Shown here in pieces: positions 28,379 through 37,544 of a stretch of 64,000 nt of DNA. The notes beneath the pieces are model-generated. The model had not been told where the DNA came from. It saw nothing but the letters and a program-made list of their open reading frames with translations, and did not search any database. This DNA is from Anaerococcus degeneri (GTDB lineage Bacteria; Bacillota; Clostridia; Tissierellales; Peptoniphilaceae): positions 558,001 to 622,000 of the forward strand of contig NZ_JAGGLO010000001.1 of assembly GCF_017874475.1 (NCBI RefSeq), written 5' to 3'. Within the stretch, counting starts at the first letter, position 1. Each line of letters begins with the position of its first letter. Made by a program: the position numbers and the translations under genes.

Positions 28379-30229
28379 CTATCCTTTCAGCCTAAAATAC
28401 TTATAGATTTCAAGCGCACCTTCTTTGCCAACTAATGGTACTTCCATAAGTTCTTCAACACTCGCTTTTTTTATATTAGCTATTGTTTTAAAATGCTTAT
28501 ACAAATTGGCCTTGGTTTTCTTGCCTACTCCCTTGATATTATCAAGCTCTGACTTTTTCATGGACTTTCTCATTAGAGACCTGTGGTAATTTATAGCAAA
28601 CCTGTGAGCTTCCTCTTGGATTTCATATATTAACTTATAGACTGGATCTCTCCTTTTTATAGGAATTTCCTCGTTGTTATAAATTATTCCCCTAGTCGTG
28701 TGCTTATCGTCTTTAACAAGGCCTGCAACTTCTATATCAATTTCCATTTCCTTAAAAACTTCCTTGGCTACTGTCACTTGGCCCTTGCCACCATCCATCA
28801 AAATCAAATCAGGAAGCTTACCAAAACCTGTGTGAGTACTTCCCTTTGCAATTTCTTTCTTTGCATTAGTAAACCTGCGGGTTAGAACTTCTTTGAGAGA
28901 TGCATAATCATTTGGTCCTTCTATAGTTTTAATCTTAAATTTCCTATATTCCTTAGGACTTGAAATTCCATTTTCAAACACCACCATGGAGCCAACAGAT
29001 TGGACTCCTGAAGTATTTGAAATATCGTAGGCCTCAATCCTGTTTATCTTTTCTATATTCAATATTTCCTTTAACTGGTTAAGTCCCGAAGATTTATTTC
29101 TTTCTTTTTTATCAATTCTTTTTTCGTATTTAATTCGCATGTCTGCAGCATTTCTGCTAGCCATGGTAACAAGTTCAAGTTTCTTTCCTAACTTTGGTTG
29201 ATGGATAATAACCTTAGATCCTTTTTTCTGACTTAGGTATTCTGCGATGGTTTCGACATCACTAGGCAAGCTTTGAACAAAAACTTCCTTTGGAATAAAC
29301 AATAAGTCTAAATAAAATTGCTTCATGAATGAGGACATAATATCATCTTCTTTTTCAGCAAAGTCATTTTTGATAATAAAGTGTTCCCTATCAACTATAT
29401 GTCCTTTTCTCATAAAGAATACTTGGACAACTATGATAGACATACCCTTGCTAAAGGCGATTATGTCTACATCTTCACCCGTTGTTTCTGTAACGTATTG
29501 TCTTTCAGAAATTATAGAAAGTGCCCTGTAGTAATCTCTATACTTGGCGGCCATCTCAAAATTAAGTTTGGCGCTTTCTGCATTCATTTTACAAAGAACC
29601 TTATCTGGAATAGTCCTATCCTTCTTATCAAGAAAGAGCCTAACGTCTTCCATATTTTTTAGGTATCTAGTCTCATCCTCAGCCCCTATGCATGGTCCAT
29701 TACACTTTTTTATAAAATAATTTAGGCAGGGCCTATCGAGGCTTTGACCCTTGTCGAAATTCAAATTACATGTCCTAAAGGGATAATAATCATGAAATAG
29801 ATCGATAGCGTCATTTACAGCATAGGCATCTGGATATGGCCCAAAATAATCTGCCCCATCCTTATGGACTTGTCTTACTTTTTGGATTCTTGGAAATTTT
29901 TCTTTATTTATCTTTATATAGGGATATTGTTTGTCATCCCTTAAAACAATATTGTATTTTGGTCTATTTTTTTTAATTAGGTTAGACTCAAGGACCAAGG
30001 CTTCCACTTCATTTTGAACAATTATATATTCAAAATCAGCTATATGACTAACCATAGCAAGTACTTTGGCTCCCTTGTTTTTGTTGTTGTCAAAATACTG
30101 TCTAACCCTATTTTTTAGAGAAATGGCCTTGCCGACATAAATTATTTCGCCTTGGTCATTTCTCATTATATATACACCAGGTTTTTCTGGCAGTTCTTTT
30201 AATTTTTCTTTAAGTTCTTTACGACTCAA
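28379..30229 (-). CDS. uvrC: Excinuclease ABC subunit C
   Basis: Makes both incisions in nucleotide excision repair. The GIY-YIG nuclease (PGVYIMRNDQGEIIYVGKA) is N-terminal. A UvrB-binding UVR motif lies near residues 195-230 and the RNase H-like endonuclease domain has EAYDISNTSGVQSVGSMVVF. Helix-hairpin-helix motifs close the protein (NIKGVGKKTKANLYKHF). At 616 residues it is full length. It overlaps pepP by four bases. Confidence 0.96.
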   Translation of the reverse strand: MSRKELKEKLKELPEKPGVYIMRNDQGEIIYVGKAISLKNRVRQYFDNNKNKGAKVLAMVSHIADFEYIIVQNEVEALVLESNLIKKNRPKYNIVLRDDKQYPYIKINKEKFPRIQKVRQVHKDGADYFGPYPDAYAVNDAIDLFHDYYPFRTCNLNFDKGQSLDRPCLNYFIKKCNGPCIGAEDETRYLKNMEDVRLFLDKKDRTIPDKVLCKMNAESAKLNFEMAAKYRDYYRALSIISERQYVTETTGEDVDIIAFSKGMSIIVVQVFFMRKGHIVDREHFIIKNDFAEKEDDIMSSFMKQFYLDLLFIPKEVFVQSLPSDVETIAEYLSQKKGSKVIIHQPKLGKKLELVTMASRNAADMRIKYEKRIDKKERNKSSGLNQLKEILNIEKINRIEAYDISNTSGVQSVGSMVVFENGISSPKEYRKFKIKTIEGPNDYASLKEVLTRRFTNAKKEIAKGSTHTGFGKLPDLILMDGGKGQVTVAKEVFKEMEIDIEVAGLVKDDKHTTRGIIYNNEEIPIKRRDPVYKLIYEIQEEAHRFAINYHRSLMRKSMKKSELDNIKGVGKKTKANLYKHFKTIANIKKASVEELMEVPLVGKEGALEIYKYFRLKG

Positions 30230-31995
30230 ATTTCCTTACAACTCTCTTTCAAGTAATCTAAATCATGACCTTCAAGGTATGGACTTAGAAGTTCGTAGCA
30301 TTTTCTGTTATAGGCATTTACCCAATCAATTTCTTCTGTACTTAGCATCTCTGATTTTATTGGTCTAGTATCAAGTGGTACATAGGTTAAAGTTTCAAAT
30401 TCCAAGAAATGACCAAATTCATTATCAAAAGCCTTTTTAACATAGGCTTCATTTTCTATCCTAATACCATGGCTATTTTCGATATAAAGTCCAGGTTCTA
30501 TTGAAGTTGTCATATTTTCTACAAATTCAACTTCATTTCTTTCCGAAATTGCCTGTGGGCCTTCGTGTACTGTGAGAACAAAACCAACTCCATGGCCTGT
30601 GCCGTGGAAAAAGTCCTTACCCGCCTTCCAAAGTGGGTATTTAGCAATCATATCTAATCTAGAACCCTTAGTCCTATTTTTAAATTTGGCTAAAAATAGA
30701 GATAAAAATGATTTTAAAACTAGGGTGTAATCTATTTTTTCATTTTCTCTTAGGCTTCCTAAAGCTATAGTCCTAGTAATATCTGTAGTTCCTTCTTTAT
30801 AATGTCCACCTGAATCAACAAGGATTAAGCCCTCATCTCTTATAGTTTTAGAACCAGTTTTGGATGGTGCATAGTGAACTATAGCTGCATTTTCCTTATA
30901 ACCTGCTATAGTTTCAAATGAATCTTCAATAAAGCTTTCATTCTCAGCTCTTAAGTCATGAAGTTTATTTGATGCCACAAGCTCGTTTAAAGATCCAGTT
31001 TTTGCCCCAACTTCAAGCCAGTTAAAGAATTTCACAAGGCTAACACCGTCTAAGATATAGGCCTTTTTAATATTTTCTATCTCTGTATCTGTCTTGATAG
31101 ATTTCATGTAAGTTGTAAGGTTTGTCCCTTGACTTATTTTGACATTTGAATTTATAGAATCATATACAGCAACATTTGTCCTTGCTGGATCTAGGTAAAT
31201 TCTGTTTTTACCTGGAATGTTTTTTAATAAGGTGTAAATATAATCGTAAGAATAAATTGTAATGTCATTTTCTTCTAGATAATCACGTACACTCCCTTCT
31301 AACTTGTCCTCATCTATACATAGGTAGGCCTTATCTTGTGATACAAGCATATAAGAAAGGATAACTGGATTAAAATCTACGTCATTGCCTCGGATATTTA
31401 GTAGGTAGCAAATATCTTCTGGTGCACCAATAAAAGTATAGTCGCTATCATTTTCTGACATTTTTTCTCTTAGGATTGTAAGTTTATCTTTAAGACTTAA
31501 ACCACAATATTTTTCATCGTGTATCCAAGCCTTATCTTTTGGCAATTCAGGTCTATCTGTCCAAATCTGTGAAATATAATCAAGGTCTGAAACTAAGATC
31601 CTTGCCCCCATATTTTCAGATAATTCCTTATAACCAGTTACTGAATAGCATTTTCCATCAAAACCAATTTTCCCAAATTCTGCTATATTTTGATCCAAAT
31701 ATTCTAAAATAGTTGGATAACCTTCAACACCCATCTTCATTAGTTCAAACTCAGATGTAGCTAATTCTTTTTGAGCTTGGAGAAAATATCTTGAATCAGT
31801 CCAAAGTCTTGCCTCTTTTAAAGTAATCACAGCTGTTCCTGCAGAACCAGTAAAGCCTGAAATAAATTCTCTAGTTTTGTAATGATCAGCTAAATACTCT
31901 GATTGGTGAGGGTCTGAACTGGCAACTATATAAGCATCAATTTTTCTATCTTTCATCAAAGATCTTAATTCTTCTAATCTTTTATCAATATTCAT
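30226..31995 (-). CDS. pepP: Xaa-Pro aminopeptidase, M24B family
   Basis: Releases N-terminal residues before proline. This is the long, 589-residue form with two creatinase-like N-terminal domains and a C-terminal pita-bread domain. Metal-binding regions are visible in ILVDSGGHYKEGTTDITRT, FFHGTGHGVGF and NMTTSIEPGLYIE. It is cytoplasmic (no signal peptide) and leads the operon with uvrC and hprK, a grouping with no obvious functional logic. Confidence 0.92.
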   Translation of the reverse strand: MNIDKRLEELRSLMKDRKIDAYIVASSDPHQSEYLADHYKTREFISGFTGSAGTAVITLKEARLWTDSRYFLQAQKELATSEFELMKMGVEGYPTILEYLDQNIAEFGKIGFDGKCYSVTGYKELSENMGARILVSDLDYISQIWTDRPELPKDKAWIHDEKYCGLSLKDKLTILREKMSENDSDYTFIGAPEDICYLLNIRGNDVDFNPVILSYMLVSQDKAYLCIDEDKLEGSVRDYLEENDITIYSYDYIYTLLKNIPGKNRIYLDPARTNVAVYDSINSNVKISQGTNLTTYMKSIKTDTEIENIKKAYILDGVSLVKFFNWLEVGAKTGSLNELVASNKLHDLRAENESFIEDSFETIAGYKENAAIVHYAPSKTGSKTIRDEGLILVDSGGHYKEGTTDITRTIALGSLRENEKIDYTLVLKSFLSLFLAKFKNRTKGSRLDMIAKYPLWKAGKDFFHGTGHGVGFVLTVHEGPQAISERNEVEFVENMTTSIEPGLYIENSHGIRIENEAYVKKAFDNEFGHFLEFETLTYVPLDTRPIKSEMLSTEEIDWVNAYNRKCYELLSPYLEGHDLDYLKESCKEI

Positions 31996-32125
31996 CCTTT
32001 TCTCCTAATTATTAAATTGGGCAATTTTTCCTTGCCATAAGTCTTAATAATATTTTATCATAGTTTAATATTATTTCTATATACAATTATACCTGACTTA
32101 AGTCTTATTATAAGCATGATTTTGA

Positions 32126-32153
32126 TTGATTTTTTCTTTAAATCCATTATAAT
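32126..32153 (+). promoter_or_regulatory. Promoter of ychF-tdk
   Basis: TTGATT (32126-32131), 16 bases, then a perfect TATAAT (32148-32153). The pepP start is on the other side of this 188-base divergent gap, which also holds a ten-base palindrome, GACTTAAGTC, at about 32094-32103. Confidence 0.7.
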
Positions 32154-32192
32154 ATAAGCGTTATATAAATTAAAAAAGAGAGAGTGAATAAG

Positions 32193-33290
32193 ATGAAACT
32201 AGGAATTGTCGGCCTACCTAATGTTGGCAAATCAACATTATTTAATGCCATAACCAAAGCAGGTGCCCTTGTGGCAAACTATCCATTTGCTACTATCGAT
32301 CCTAATGTAGGACTCGTTAATGTGCCTGATGAGAGATTAAATGTTCTGTCTGAAATGAGTAAATCTAAAAAGATTGTTCCAGCTGTTGTTGAATTTTACG
32401 ATATAGCTGGACTTGTAAAGGGAGCTAGTAAGGGCGAAGGACTTGGAAATAAGTTCTTATCAAATATCAGAGAAACTGATGCTATTGTTGAAGTTTTAAG
32501 ATGTTTTGACGACCCAAATGTAACCCATGTTGATGGTTCTGTTGACCCATTAAGGGATATTGAAACAATAAATTTAGAACTTATCTTATCTGACCTTGAA
32601 CTTGTGGACAAAGTTTTGGAAAAGAAAAGAAAAGTTGCTAGAGCTGATAAGAGTGCAAGAGCAGAGGTTGAAGTTTTAGAAAAAATCGTAGCAGTCCTTG
32701 AAGAAGGAAAGTCAGCAAGGATTCTTGATCTTAATGAAGAAGAGAAAAAACTCTTAAGGTCCTACCAACTTTTATCAACTAAGCCTATTATCTATGTTTG
32801 TAACGTCAACGAAGAAGATGCCGCAGATGACGGTGCCAGCAACAAGTACGTAGAAATCGTAAGAAATTTTGCCAAAAACGAAGGCGCAGAAGTTTCTGTA
32901 GTATCAGCCAAAATTGAACAAGAGATTTCAGAGCTTGAAACCGAAGAAGAAAGAGCTGAATTTTTAGAAATGATTGGTCTATCTGAATCTGGTACAGATA
33001 GAGTAATTAAAGATTCTTACAAAACCCTAAACCTCATTTCATACCTAACAACAGGTGAAGTTGAGACTCGTGCTTGGACTATAACAAAGGGAACTCGCGC
33101 ACAAGATGCAGCTGGTAAAATCCACTCAGACATTGCTCGTGGCTTTATCATGGCAGATATTGTTTCTTATGATGATTTAGTTGCTGCAGGTAGTGAAGCA
33201 AAAGCTAAGGAAGCTGGCAAACTCCGCATGGAAGGCAAGGACTACATCATGCAAGACGGCGATGTAGTGGAATTTAAGTTTAATGTATAA
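32193..33290 (+). CDS. ychF: Redox-regulated ATPase YchF
   Basis: Obg-family P-loop ATPase that binds ribosomes. The G1 motif is GLPNVGKST near the N-terminus, FYDIAGLVKGASKGEGLGN is the switch region, and the C-terminal TGS domain ends GDVVEFKFNV. A GTG three codons upstream (32184) could also start the frame, but the ATG at 32193 is better spaced from GAGAGAG and gives the usual MKLGIVGLPNVGKS. The product has 365 residues. It overlaps tdk by eight bases. Confidence 0.95.
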   Translation: MKLGIVGLPNVGKSTLFNAITKAGALVANYPFATIDPNVGLVNVPDERLNVLSEMSKSKKIVPAVVEFYDIAGLVKGASKGEGLGNKFLSNIRETDAIVEVLRCFDDPNVTHVDGSVDPLRDIETINLELILSDLELVDKVLEKKRKVARADKSARAEVEVLEKIVAVLEEGKSARILDLNEEEKKLLRSYQLLSTKPIIYVCNVNEEDAADDGASNKYVEIVRNFAKNEGAEVSVVSAKIEQEISELETEEERAEFLEMIGLSESGTDRVIKDSYKTLNLISYLTTGEVETRAWTITKGTRAQDAAGKIHSDIARGFIMADIVSYDDLVAAGSEAKAKEAGKLRMEGKDYIMQDGDVVEFKFNV

Positions 33291-33909
33291 AAAAATGATT
33301 AAAAAGCAGGGCAAGCTTATAGTTCACACTGGATCAATGTTTTCTGGTAAAACCACATCTCTATGGAGAGAGCTTTACAGAATGACCATTGCAAATTATA
33401 AAACTGTTGCGTTTAAACCTGCTGTTGATAATAGAGATAGCGATAAAAAAATTGTCTCCCACGATAACCTATCCCTTGATGCGATTAAGATTGAAAACCT
33501 TAATGAAATCATAGACTATGTTAAGAAAAATGAAATAGATGCAATCGGGATTGATGAACTTCAGTTTTTCCCAAATGAACCAAGCGAAGTTGTTGATATT
33601 TTCAACAAGCTTATGGCTAAAAACATTACTATTGTTGTATCAGGACTAGATATGGATTATAAAACAAAACCATTTGAAATTATAAAGGAAATTATGCCCT
33701 TAGCAGATGAGTTAATCAAACACCACGCCATCTGCGCTTCATGTGGTGAAGATGCTTGGGCATCCTACAGAAAATCTAGTGATGATTCGAGAATTCAAAT
33801 AGGATCTGAAGACGTGTACGAACCTTTGTGCAGGTCTTGCTACAACGAAAAAATGAGTGAAAGAGAAAAAACCAAAAACCAAATTCAACTTGATTTAGAC
33901 AAGCAATAA
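33283..33909 (+). CDS. tdk: Thymidine kinase
   Basis: Salvages thymidine to dTMP (type II thymidine kinase). The P-loop GSMFSGKTT is at 17-25, with IGIDELQFF as Walker B. The structural zinc ribbon is formed by CASCGE and CRSCY near the C-terminus. At 208 residues it has no obvious independent ribosome site and starts inside ychF, so translation is probably coupled. It ends at a bidirectional terminator. Confidence 0.93.
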   Translation: MYKKMIKKQGKLIVHTGSMFSGKTTSLWRELYRMTIANYKTVAFKPAVDNRDSDKKIVSHDNLSLDAIKIENLNEIIDYVKKNEIDAIGIDELQFFPNEPSEVVDIFNKLMAKNITIVVSGLDMDYKTKPFEIIKEIMPLADELIKHHAICASCGEDAWASYRKSSDDSRIQIGSEDVYEPLCRSCYNEKMSEREKTKNQIQLDLDKQ

Positions 33910-33941
33910 AAAATCTACCCAATGCGGGTAGATTTTTTTCC
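33910..33941. terminator. Bidirectional terminator between tdk and map
   Basis: An eleven-pair stem (33910-33920 with 33926-33936) with a five-base loop and T runs on both strands serves the convergent tdk and map genes. Confidence 0.85.
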
Positions 33942-34748
33942 TTAAAATTTATAGTTCTTTATAAATTCTAAATCTTCTTCTGTTAATTTATACAAGCTTT
34001 GATCTGTTATGATTTCTGGTCCATCTTCATGGATTATAAGCTGGTGTTCAAACTGACTTACCTTTGATCCATCAACTGTCCTCGCAGTCCAACCATTATC
34101 ATCAAGCTTCATATGCCAATCACCTAAAGCAATCATTGGCTCAATTGTAAAGACCATGCCAGGTTGAATCCTAGGTCCCCTACCTGCTTTGCCATAGTGA
34201 GGAACTTGTGGGTCTTCGTGCATTTCCTTACCAATTCCGTGTCCGATAAAGTCACGAATTACGGAAAATCCGTTTTCACCTTCTACACATTCTTGGATAG
34301 CGGCGCCAATATCACCAATCCTATTGCCAGGAAGCGCCACTTTTATGGCCCTATTTAAGGCTTCTAGATTTACATCAACTAATTTTTGATCTTCTTCGCT
34401 CATCTTACCTATTTTATAGGTCCAACATGAATCAGCAAGGCCACCGTCAAGGTTAATTACATTGTCTATTGATAAAATATCCCCTTCCCTAAGTGGTCTG
34501 TCTGTTGGATAGCCGTGGCATATCTCATCATTAACTGACGTACATAAAGTAAATGGAAATCCTTGGTAACCAAGTTGAGCTGGTATTGCCTTTTTGTGAT
34601 CAACAATAAATTTATTGGCGAATTTATCAAGGTCGTTAGTTGTTAGGCCTGGTCTAATTACTTCTTTTAAGGCAAGGTGGGTTTGACATAAAACCTCAGC
34701 TGCCTTTCTCATTTTTTCAAAATATGTTTCGTTATAAATTCTAATCAA
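33942..34748 (-). CDS. map: Methionine aminopeptidase, type I
   Basis: Removes the initiator methionine. The five metal ligands are D95, D106, H170, E203 and E234, with H78 in CHGY. At 268 residues it is slightly longer than the minimal type I enzyme, with a C-terminal tail ending LTEEDLEFIKNYKF. The start is a TTG (34746-34748) preceded by AGGAGAG; no ATG or GTG fits. That ribosome site directly follows the T run of the nitroreductase terminator. Confidence 0.95.
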   Translation of the reverse strand: MIRIYNETYFEKMRKAAEVLCQTHLALKEVIRPGLTTNDLDKFANKFIVDHKKAIPAQLGYQGFPFTLCTSVNDEICHGYPTDRPLREGDILSIDNVINLDGGLADSCWTYKIGKMSEEDQKLVDVNLEALNRAIKVALPGNRIGDIGAAIQECVEGENGFSVIRDFIGHGIGKEMHEDPQVPHYGKAGRGPRIQPGMVFTIEPMIALGDWHMKLDDNGWTARTVDGSKVSQFEHQLIIHEDGPEIITDQSLYKLTEEDLEFIKNYKF

Positions 34749-34761
34749 TATTTCACTCTCC

Positions 34762-34785
34762 TAAAAAGGACGCCTTGGCGCCCTT
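34762..34785 (-). terminator. Intrinsic terminator between nitroreductase and map
   Basis: On the minus strand AAGGGCGCC and GGCGTCCTT (34766-34785, one G-U pair) are followed by Ts, then at once by the map ribosome site. The map start codon is 14 bases beyond the T run. Confidence 0.75.
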
Positions 34786-34789
34786 TATC

Positions 34790-35587
34790 TTATAGTTGTT
34801 TGCTTGCTATATAGACGTATTTGTCGTCATTAATTTCTGGTTTTATATCCCATTTTGATCCCATTGAGATAGATTCTCCAAGCTTATCAAGGTAGTACAT
34901 AATTATACCTGCGTCGAGTAAATTTACTTCTCCCTTGTAATCTTCGATATAAAGTTTAATTAAATCATCAACAAGGACAAATCTCCAAGGTTGGGCGTTG
35001 TAGGCAGATGGTGCAAATCTTGCATAGGCAAAAATCTCATCTAGACCTCTTTGTTCAAGGTCTTCATTTGTAGCTTTTTTTCCAAGTTGGTCTATAAATA
35101 CAAATTCACCTATACCCTTCCTGTCGTCGAATTGGTGTTCTCTAACAGTCTCATCTACAGGATAACCTATAGCAAGAAGAAGTCTAACCTCTCCCTTGTC
35201 ATAATCAAATGCACCTTTTTTAACAGAATCTTCTACGTCAGCTACTGTTATCCAGCAATTGCCAATGCCCATCTTGTCTAATTCTGTAATTATTTCTTCT
35301 ATACCATAAGCACCCTTTACTAAGCTTGCTGAATCATCATTTAAAATATTAAGAGCTAAGTAAGCTGGAGCCTTAATCATAACTCCCTTGTAGCCAGCCT
35401 TTCCTTCTAGGGCCTTAAAAACTTTTTCTCCATCAGTTTGCACTATAAAAGCTAGGTCGTCCTTGCCTAATTTTATAATTTCTGAATCAATAATCTTATC
35501 GAGTTTTTCTAGATCAGCTTTATTAAGCTCCATATCTTTGAAATCTCTTGTTGAAGTTCTAGATTTTAAAAATTGTGTTGTAAGCAT
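34790..35587 (-). CDS. Nitroreductase family protein
   Basis: FMN-dependent oxidoreductase fold. LKSRTSTRDFKDMEL at the N-terminus and FARFAPSAYNAQPWRFVL near residue 190 (FMN and active-site loop) identify the family. At 265 residues it resembles the longer tandem-half nitroreductases with two-part folds. The substrate is unknown. The start at 35587 is chosen for the GGGGG ribosome site; a second ATG lies four codons upstream. It is divergent from the helicase gene. Confidence 0.8.
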   Translation of the reverse strand: MLTTQFLKSRTSTRDFKDMELNKADLEKLDKIIDSEIIKLGKDDLAFIVQTDGEKVFKALEGKAGYKGVMIKAPAYLALNILNDDSASLVKGAYGIEEIITELDKMGIGNCWITVADVEDSVKKGAFDYDKGEVRLLLAIGYPVDETVREHQFDDRKGIGEFVFIDQLGKKATNEDLEQRGLDEIFAYARFAPSAYNAQPWRFVLVDDLIKLYIEDYKGEVNLLDAGIIMYYLDKLGESISMGSKWDIKPEINDDKYVYIASKQL

Positions 35588-35671
35588 ATTATCCCCCATA
35601 TTTTTATTCTACTTCTATTATTATACTATACCTACCTACTATTTTATCATATTTTTCAAAAAAATATATGG

Positions 35672-35677
35672 TATGAT
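35672..35677 (+). promoter_or_regulatory. Extended -10 of the UvrD-like helicase gene
   Basis: TATGAT (35672-35677) preceded by TGG; no recognisable -35. The expected transcription start falls on or beside the ATG at 35684, and no Shine-Dalgarno is present, so the mRNA may be leaderless or nearly so. Confidence 0.45.
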
Positions 35678-35683
35678 GATAAT

Positions 35684-37480
35684 ATGATATTAACAGATGT
35701 ACAAAATAAGGCTGCAAACTTTGTAGATGGACCCTGCCTAGTCCTTGCAGTGCCAGGTGCTGGCAAAACTACAATGCTCCTAGAAAGAATTAATAATTTA
35801 AGTAAAAATATTCCACAAAATAAGATTTTAACCTTAACTTTTTCTAGGACCCAGGCAATCGATATGAAAAATCGCTTCGGATCTGATGATACAAACATAA
35901 TGACCATCCACGCTTTTTGCTACCTTATTATAAGAAATTACCTAAAAAAATACCATAAAGAATTAAGACTTCTTGAATCAACTGATGCCTATAACAAATA
36001 CGACCTAGTAAGACGCATCTACCAGGATATTAATAATAAAAAAGTTTCAAGAGAAGATGTTTTAACATTTTTTACAGAAACATCCTACATGAAAAATGCA
36101 ATGCTTGATGAGGCTTACCTTCAACAAGTCAGGATTAAAAATATAGAAAAAGTCTATGAAGTTTATGAAAATTTTAAAAAATCAAATAACTACATAGACT
36201 TTGATGATATGCAGACCATTGCCCTTAGGCTCCTTGATGAAAATCCGAGACTTTTAAAATCAATCCAGAAAAAATACCAATACTTCCAGTTGGACGAAGG
36301 TCAAGACACTTCGCTCTTGCAATTTGAAATTTTAAACAGAATTGTCGGCCTAAATAATAATTTTATGGTGGTTGCTGATGACGACCAGTCTATCTATTCA
36401 TTTAGGGCAGCTAATCCTGATTATCTATTAAATTTTAAAGATTATTATCCAGGAGCTGAAATTATTATTATGAATGAAAATCATAGGTCAAGCAAAAATA
36501 TAGCGAAGCTTGCTGGAGATTTTATCAAAGATAATAATTTTCGTTACGAAAAAGACCTTATCAGTAAAAAATCTGATGGTGAAAAAATTATAATTAAAAC
36601 TCTTAAAGATGCTTATGATCAGTATAATTTTATCAAAAAGAATATAGATTTATCAAAGTCAAATGCGATTTTATTTAGAAATAATATTTCAGCCATCAAC
36701 CTAGTTACTTTCCTTCTTGATGATGGGATGGATTTTGCTATTAATAATGACTTTTTGGATTTTTTTAAGTCTCAAATAATCGATGATTTCTTTGATATAA
36801 TCAAGTTTTCAGACGATTTTTCAAATGTAGAAGCTTTTGAAAATGTTTATTACAAGATAAAGACCTATCTCAAAAAAACTGAAGTAGAAAAACTAAGAAC
36901 GAAACCTATAAACCTAGATATTTTCGACTTTTTCTACGAAATTTTAGATTATGACAGGAAAAATTCTTTATATGATATAGAGAAAAAATTAAGACATATG
37001 CGTAAGCTTCCCCTATCAAGGAAAATTTCCTACATTTACAAATACCTAGGTTACAAAGAATACTCCTCACTTAAGGCAAATAAATTTGCAGAAGAAGTCA
37101 TTAATAAGGACCTCTTTGTAGAAAGCTTAATAAATTTTACCAAAGACCTAGAAACAATAGAAGATTTTGATAGGAAAATTCTAAATTTGAAGAAAAAAAT
37201 CAAGCTCATGCCACCATCAAATCTCATCCTTCAAAGCATTCATAGGTCTAAAGGTCTTGAATATGACAAGACATTTATAATAGATATGAACAAAAATGAA
37301 TTTCCTATAATAGATTATGATAAAGATCCGGAGGCAAGTCTCGAGGAAGAAAGAAGGGTCTTTTATGTAGGAATGACCCGTGCAAGGGAAAATTTATATA
37401 TCCTAGCTTTAAAGAAAAGAAATGGTAAAAAAACCCTTCCGTCTGAATTTTATTCTTCAGCAAAAAATCTAATTAAGTAA
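35684..37480 (+). CDS. UvrD/Rep-family ATP-dependent helicase
   Basis: Superfamily 1 3'-5' DNA helicase. Motifs in order: I VPGAGKTT at 23-30, Ia TLTFSRTQA, II LDEGQDTS (DEGQ instead of the usual DEAQ or DECQ), III ADDDQSIYSFRAA, IV NHRSSKNI, V QSIHRSKGLEYD and VI FYVGMTRARENLYI. At 598 residues it is shorter than PcrA/UvrD (about 720), mainly in 2B and the C-terminus. The start at 35684 (MILTDVQNKAANF) replaces a frame extending 37 codons upstream that would add an implausible hydrophobic leader overlapping the divergent gene. Confidence 0.9.
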   Translation: MILTDVQNKAANFVDGPCLVLAVPGAGKTTMLLERINNLSKNIPQNKILTLTFSRTQAIDMKNRFGSDDTNIMTIHAFCYLIIRNYLKKYHKELRLLESTDAYNKYDLVRRIYQDINNKKVSREDVLTFFTETSYMKNAMLDEAYLQQVRIKNIEKVYEVYENFKKSNNYIDFDDMQTIALRLLDENPRLLKSIQKKYQYFQLDEGQDTSLLQFEILNRIVGLNNNFMVVADDDQSIYSFRAANPDYLLNFKDYYPGAEIIIMNENHRSSKNIAKLAGDFIKDNNFRYEKDLISKKSDGEKIIIKTLKDAYDQYNFIKKNIDLSKSNAILFRNNISAINLVTFLLDDGMDFAINNDFLDFFKSQIIDDFFDIIKFSDDFSNVEAFENVYYKIKTYLKKTEVEKLRTKPINLDIFDFFYEILDYDRKNSLYDIEKKLRHMRKLPLSRKISYIYKYLGYKEYSSLKANKFAEEVINKDLFVESLINFTKDLETIEDFDRKILNLKKKIKLMPPSNLILQSIHRSKGLEYDKTFIIDMNKNEFPIIDYDKDPEASLEEERRVFYVGMTRARENLYILALKKRNGKKTLPSEFYSSAKNLIK

Positions 37481-37518
37481 AAAAATCGTCCCTTGACTAG
37501 AGTCTTTGGACGATTTTT
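37481..37518. terminator. Bidirectional terminator between helicase and folC
   Basis: An eleven-pair stem (37481-37491 with 37508-37518) follows the helicase stop codon directly, with T runs on both strands. The inner segment holds a second small palindrome (GACTAGAGTC). Its right arm is shared with the terminator at 56677-56733. Confidence 0.85.
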
Positions 37519-37544
37519 TACTAGACAGGTTATAGAAATTGAAA

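Noticed and set aside
35573-35683. Upstream extension of the helicase frame starting at 35573
   Set aside because: It would overlap the divergent nitroreductase gene and add a hydrophobic tail of 37 residues unknown in UvrD proteins.
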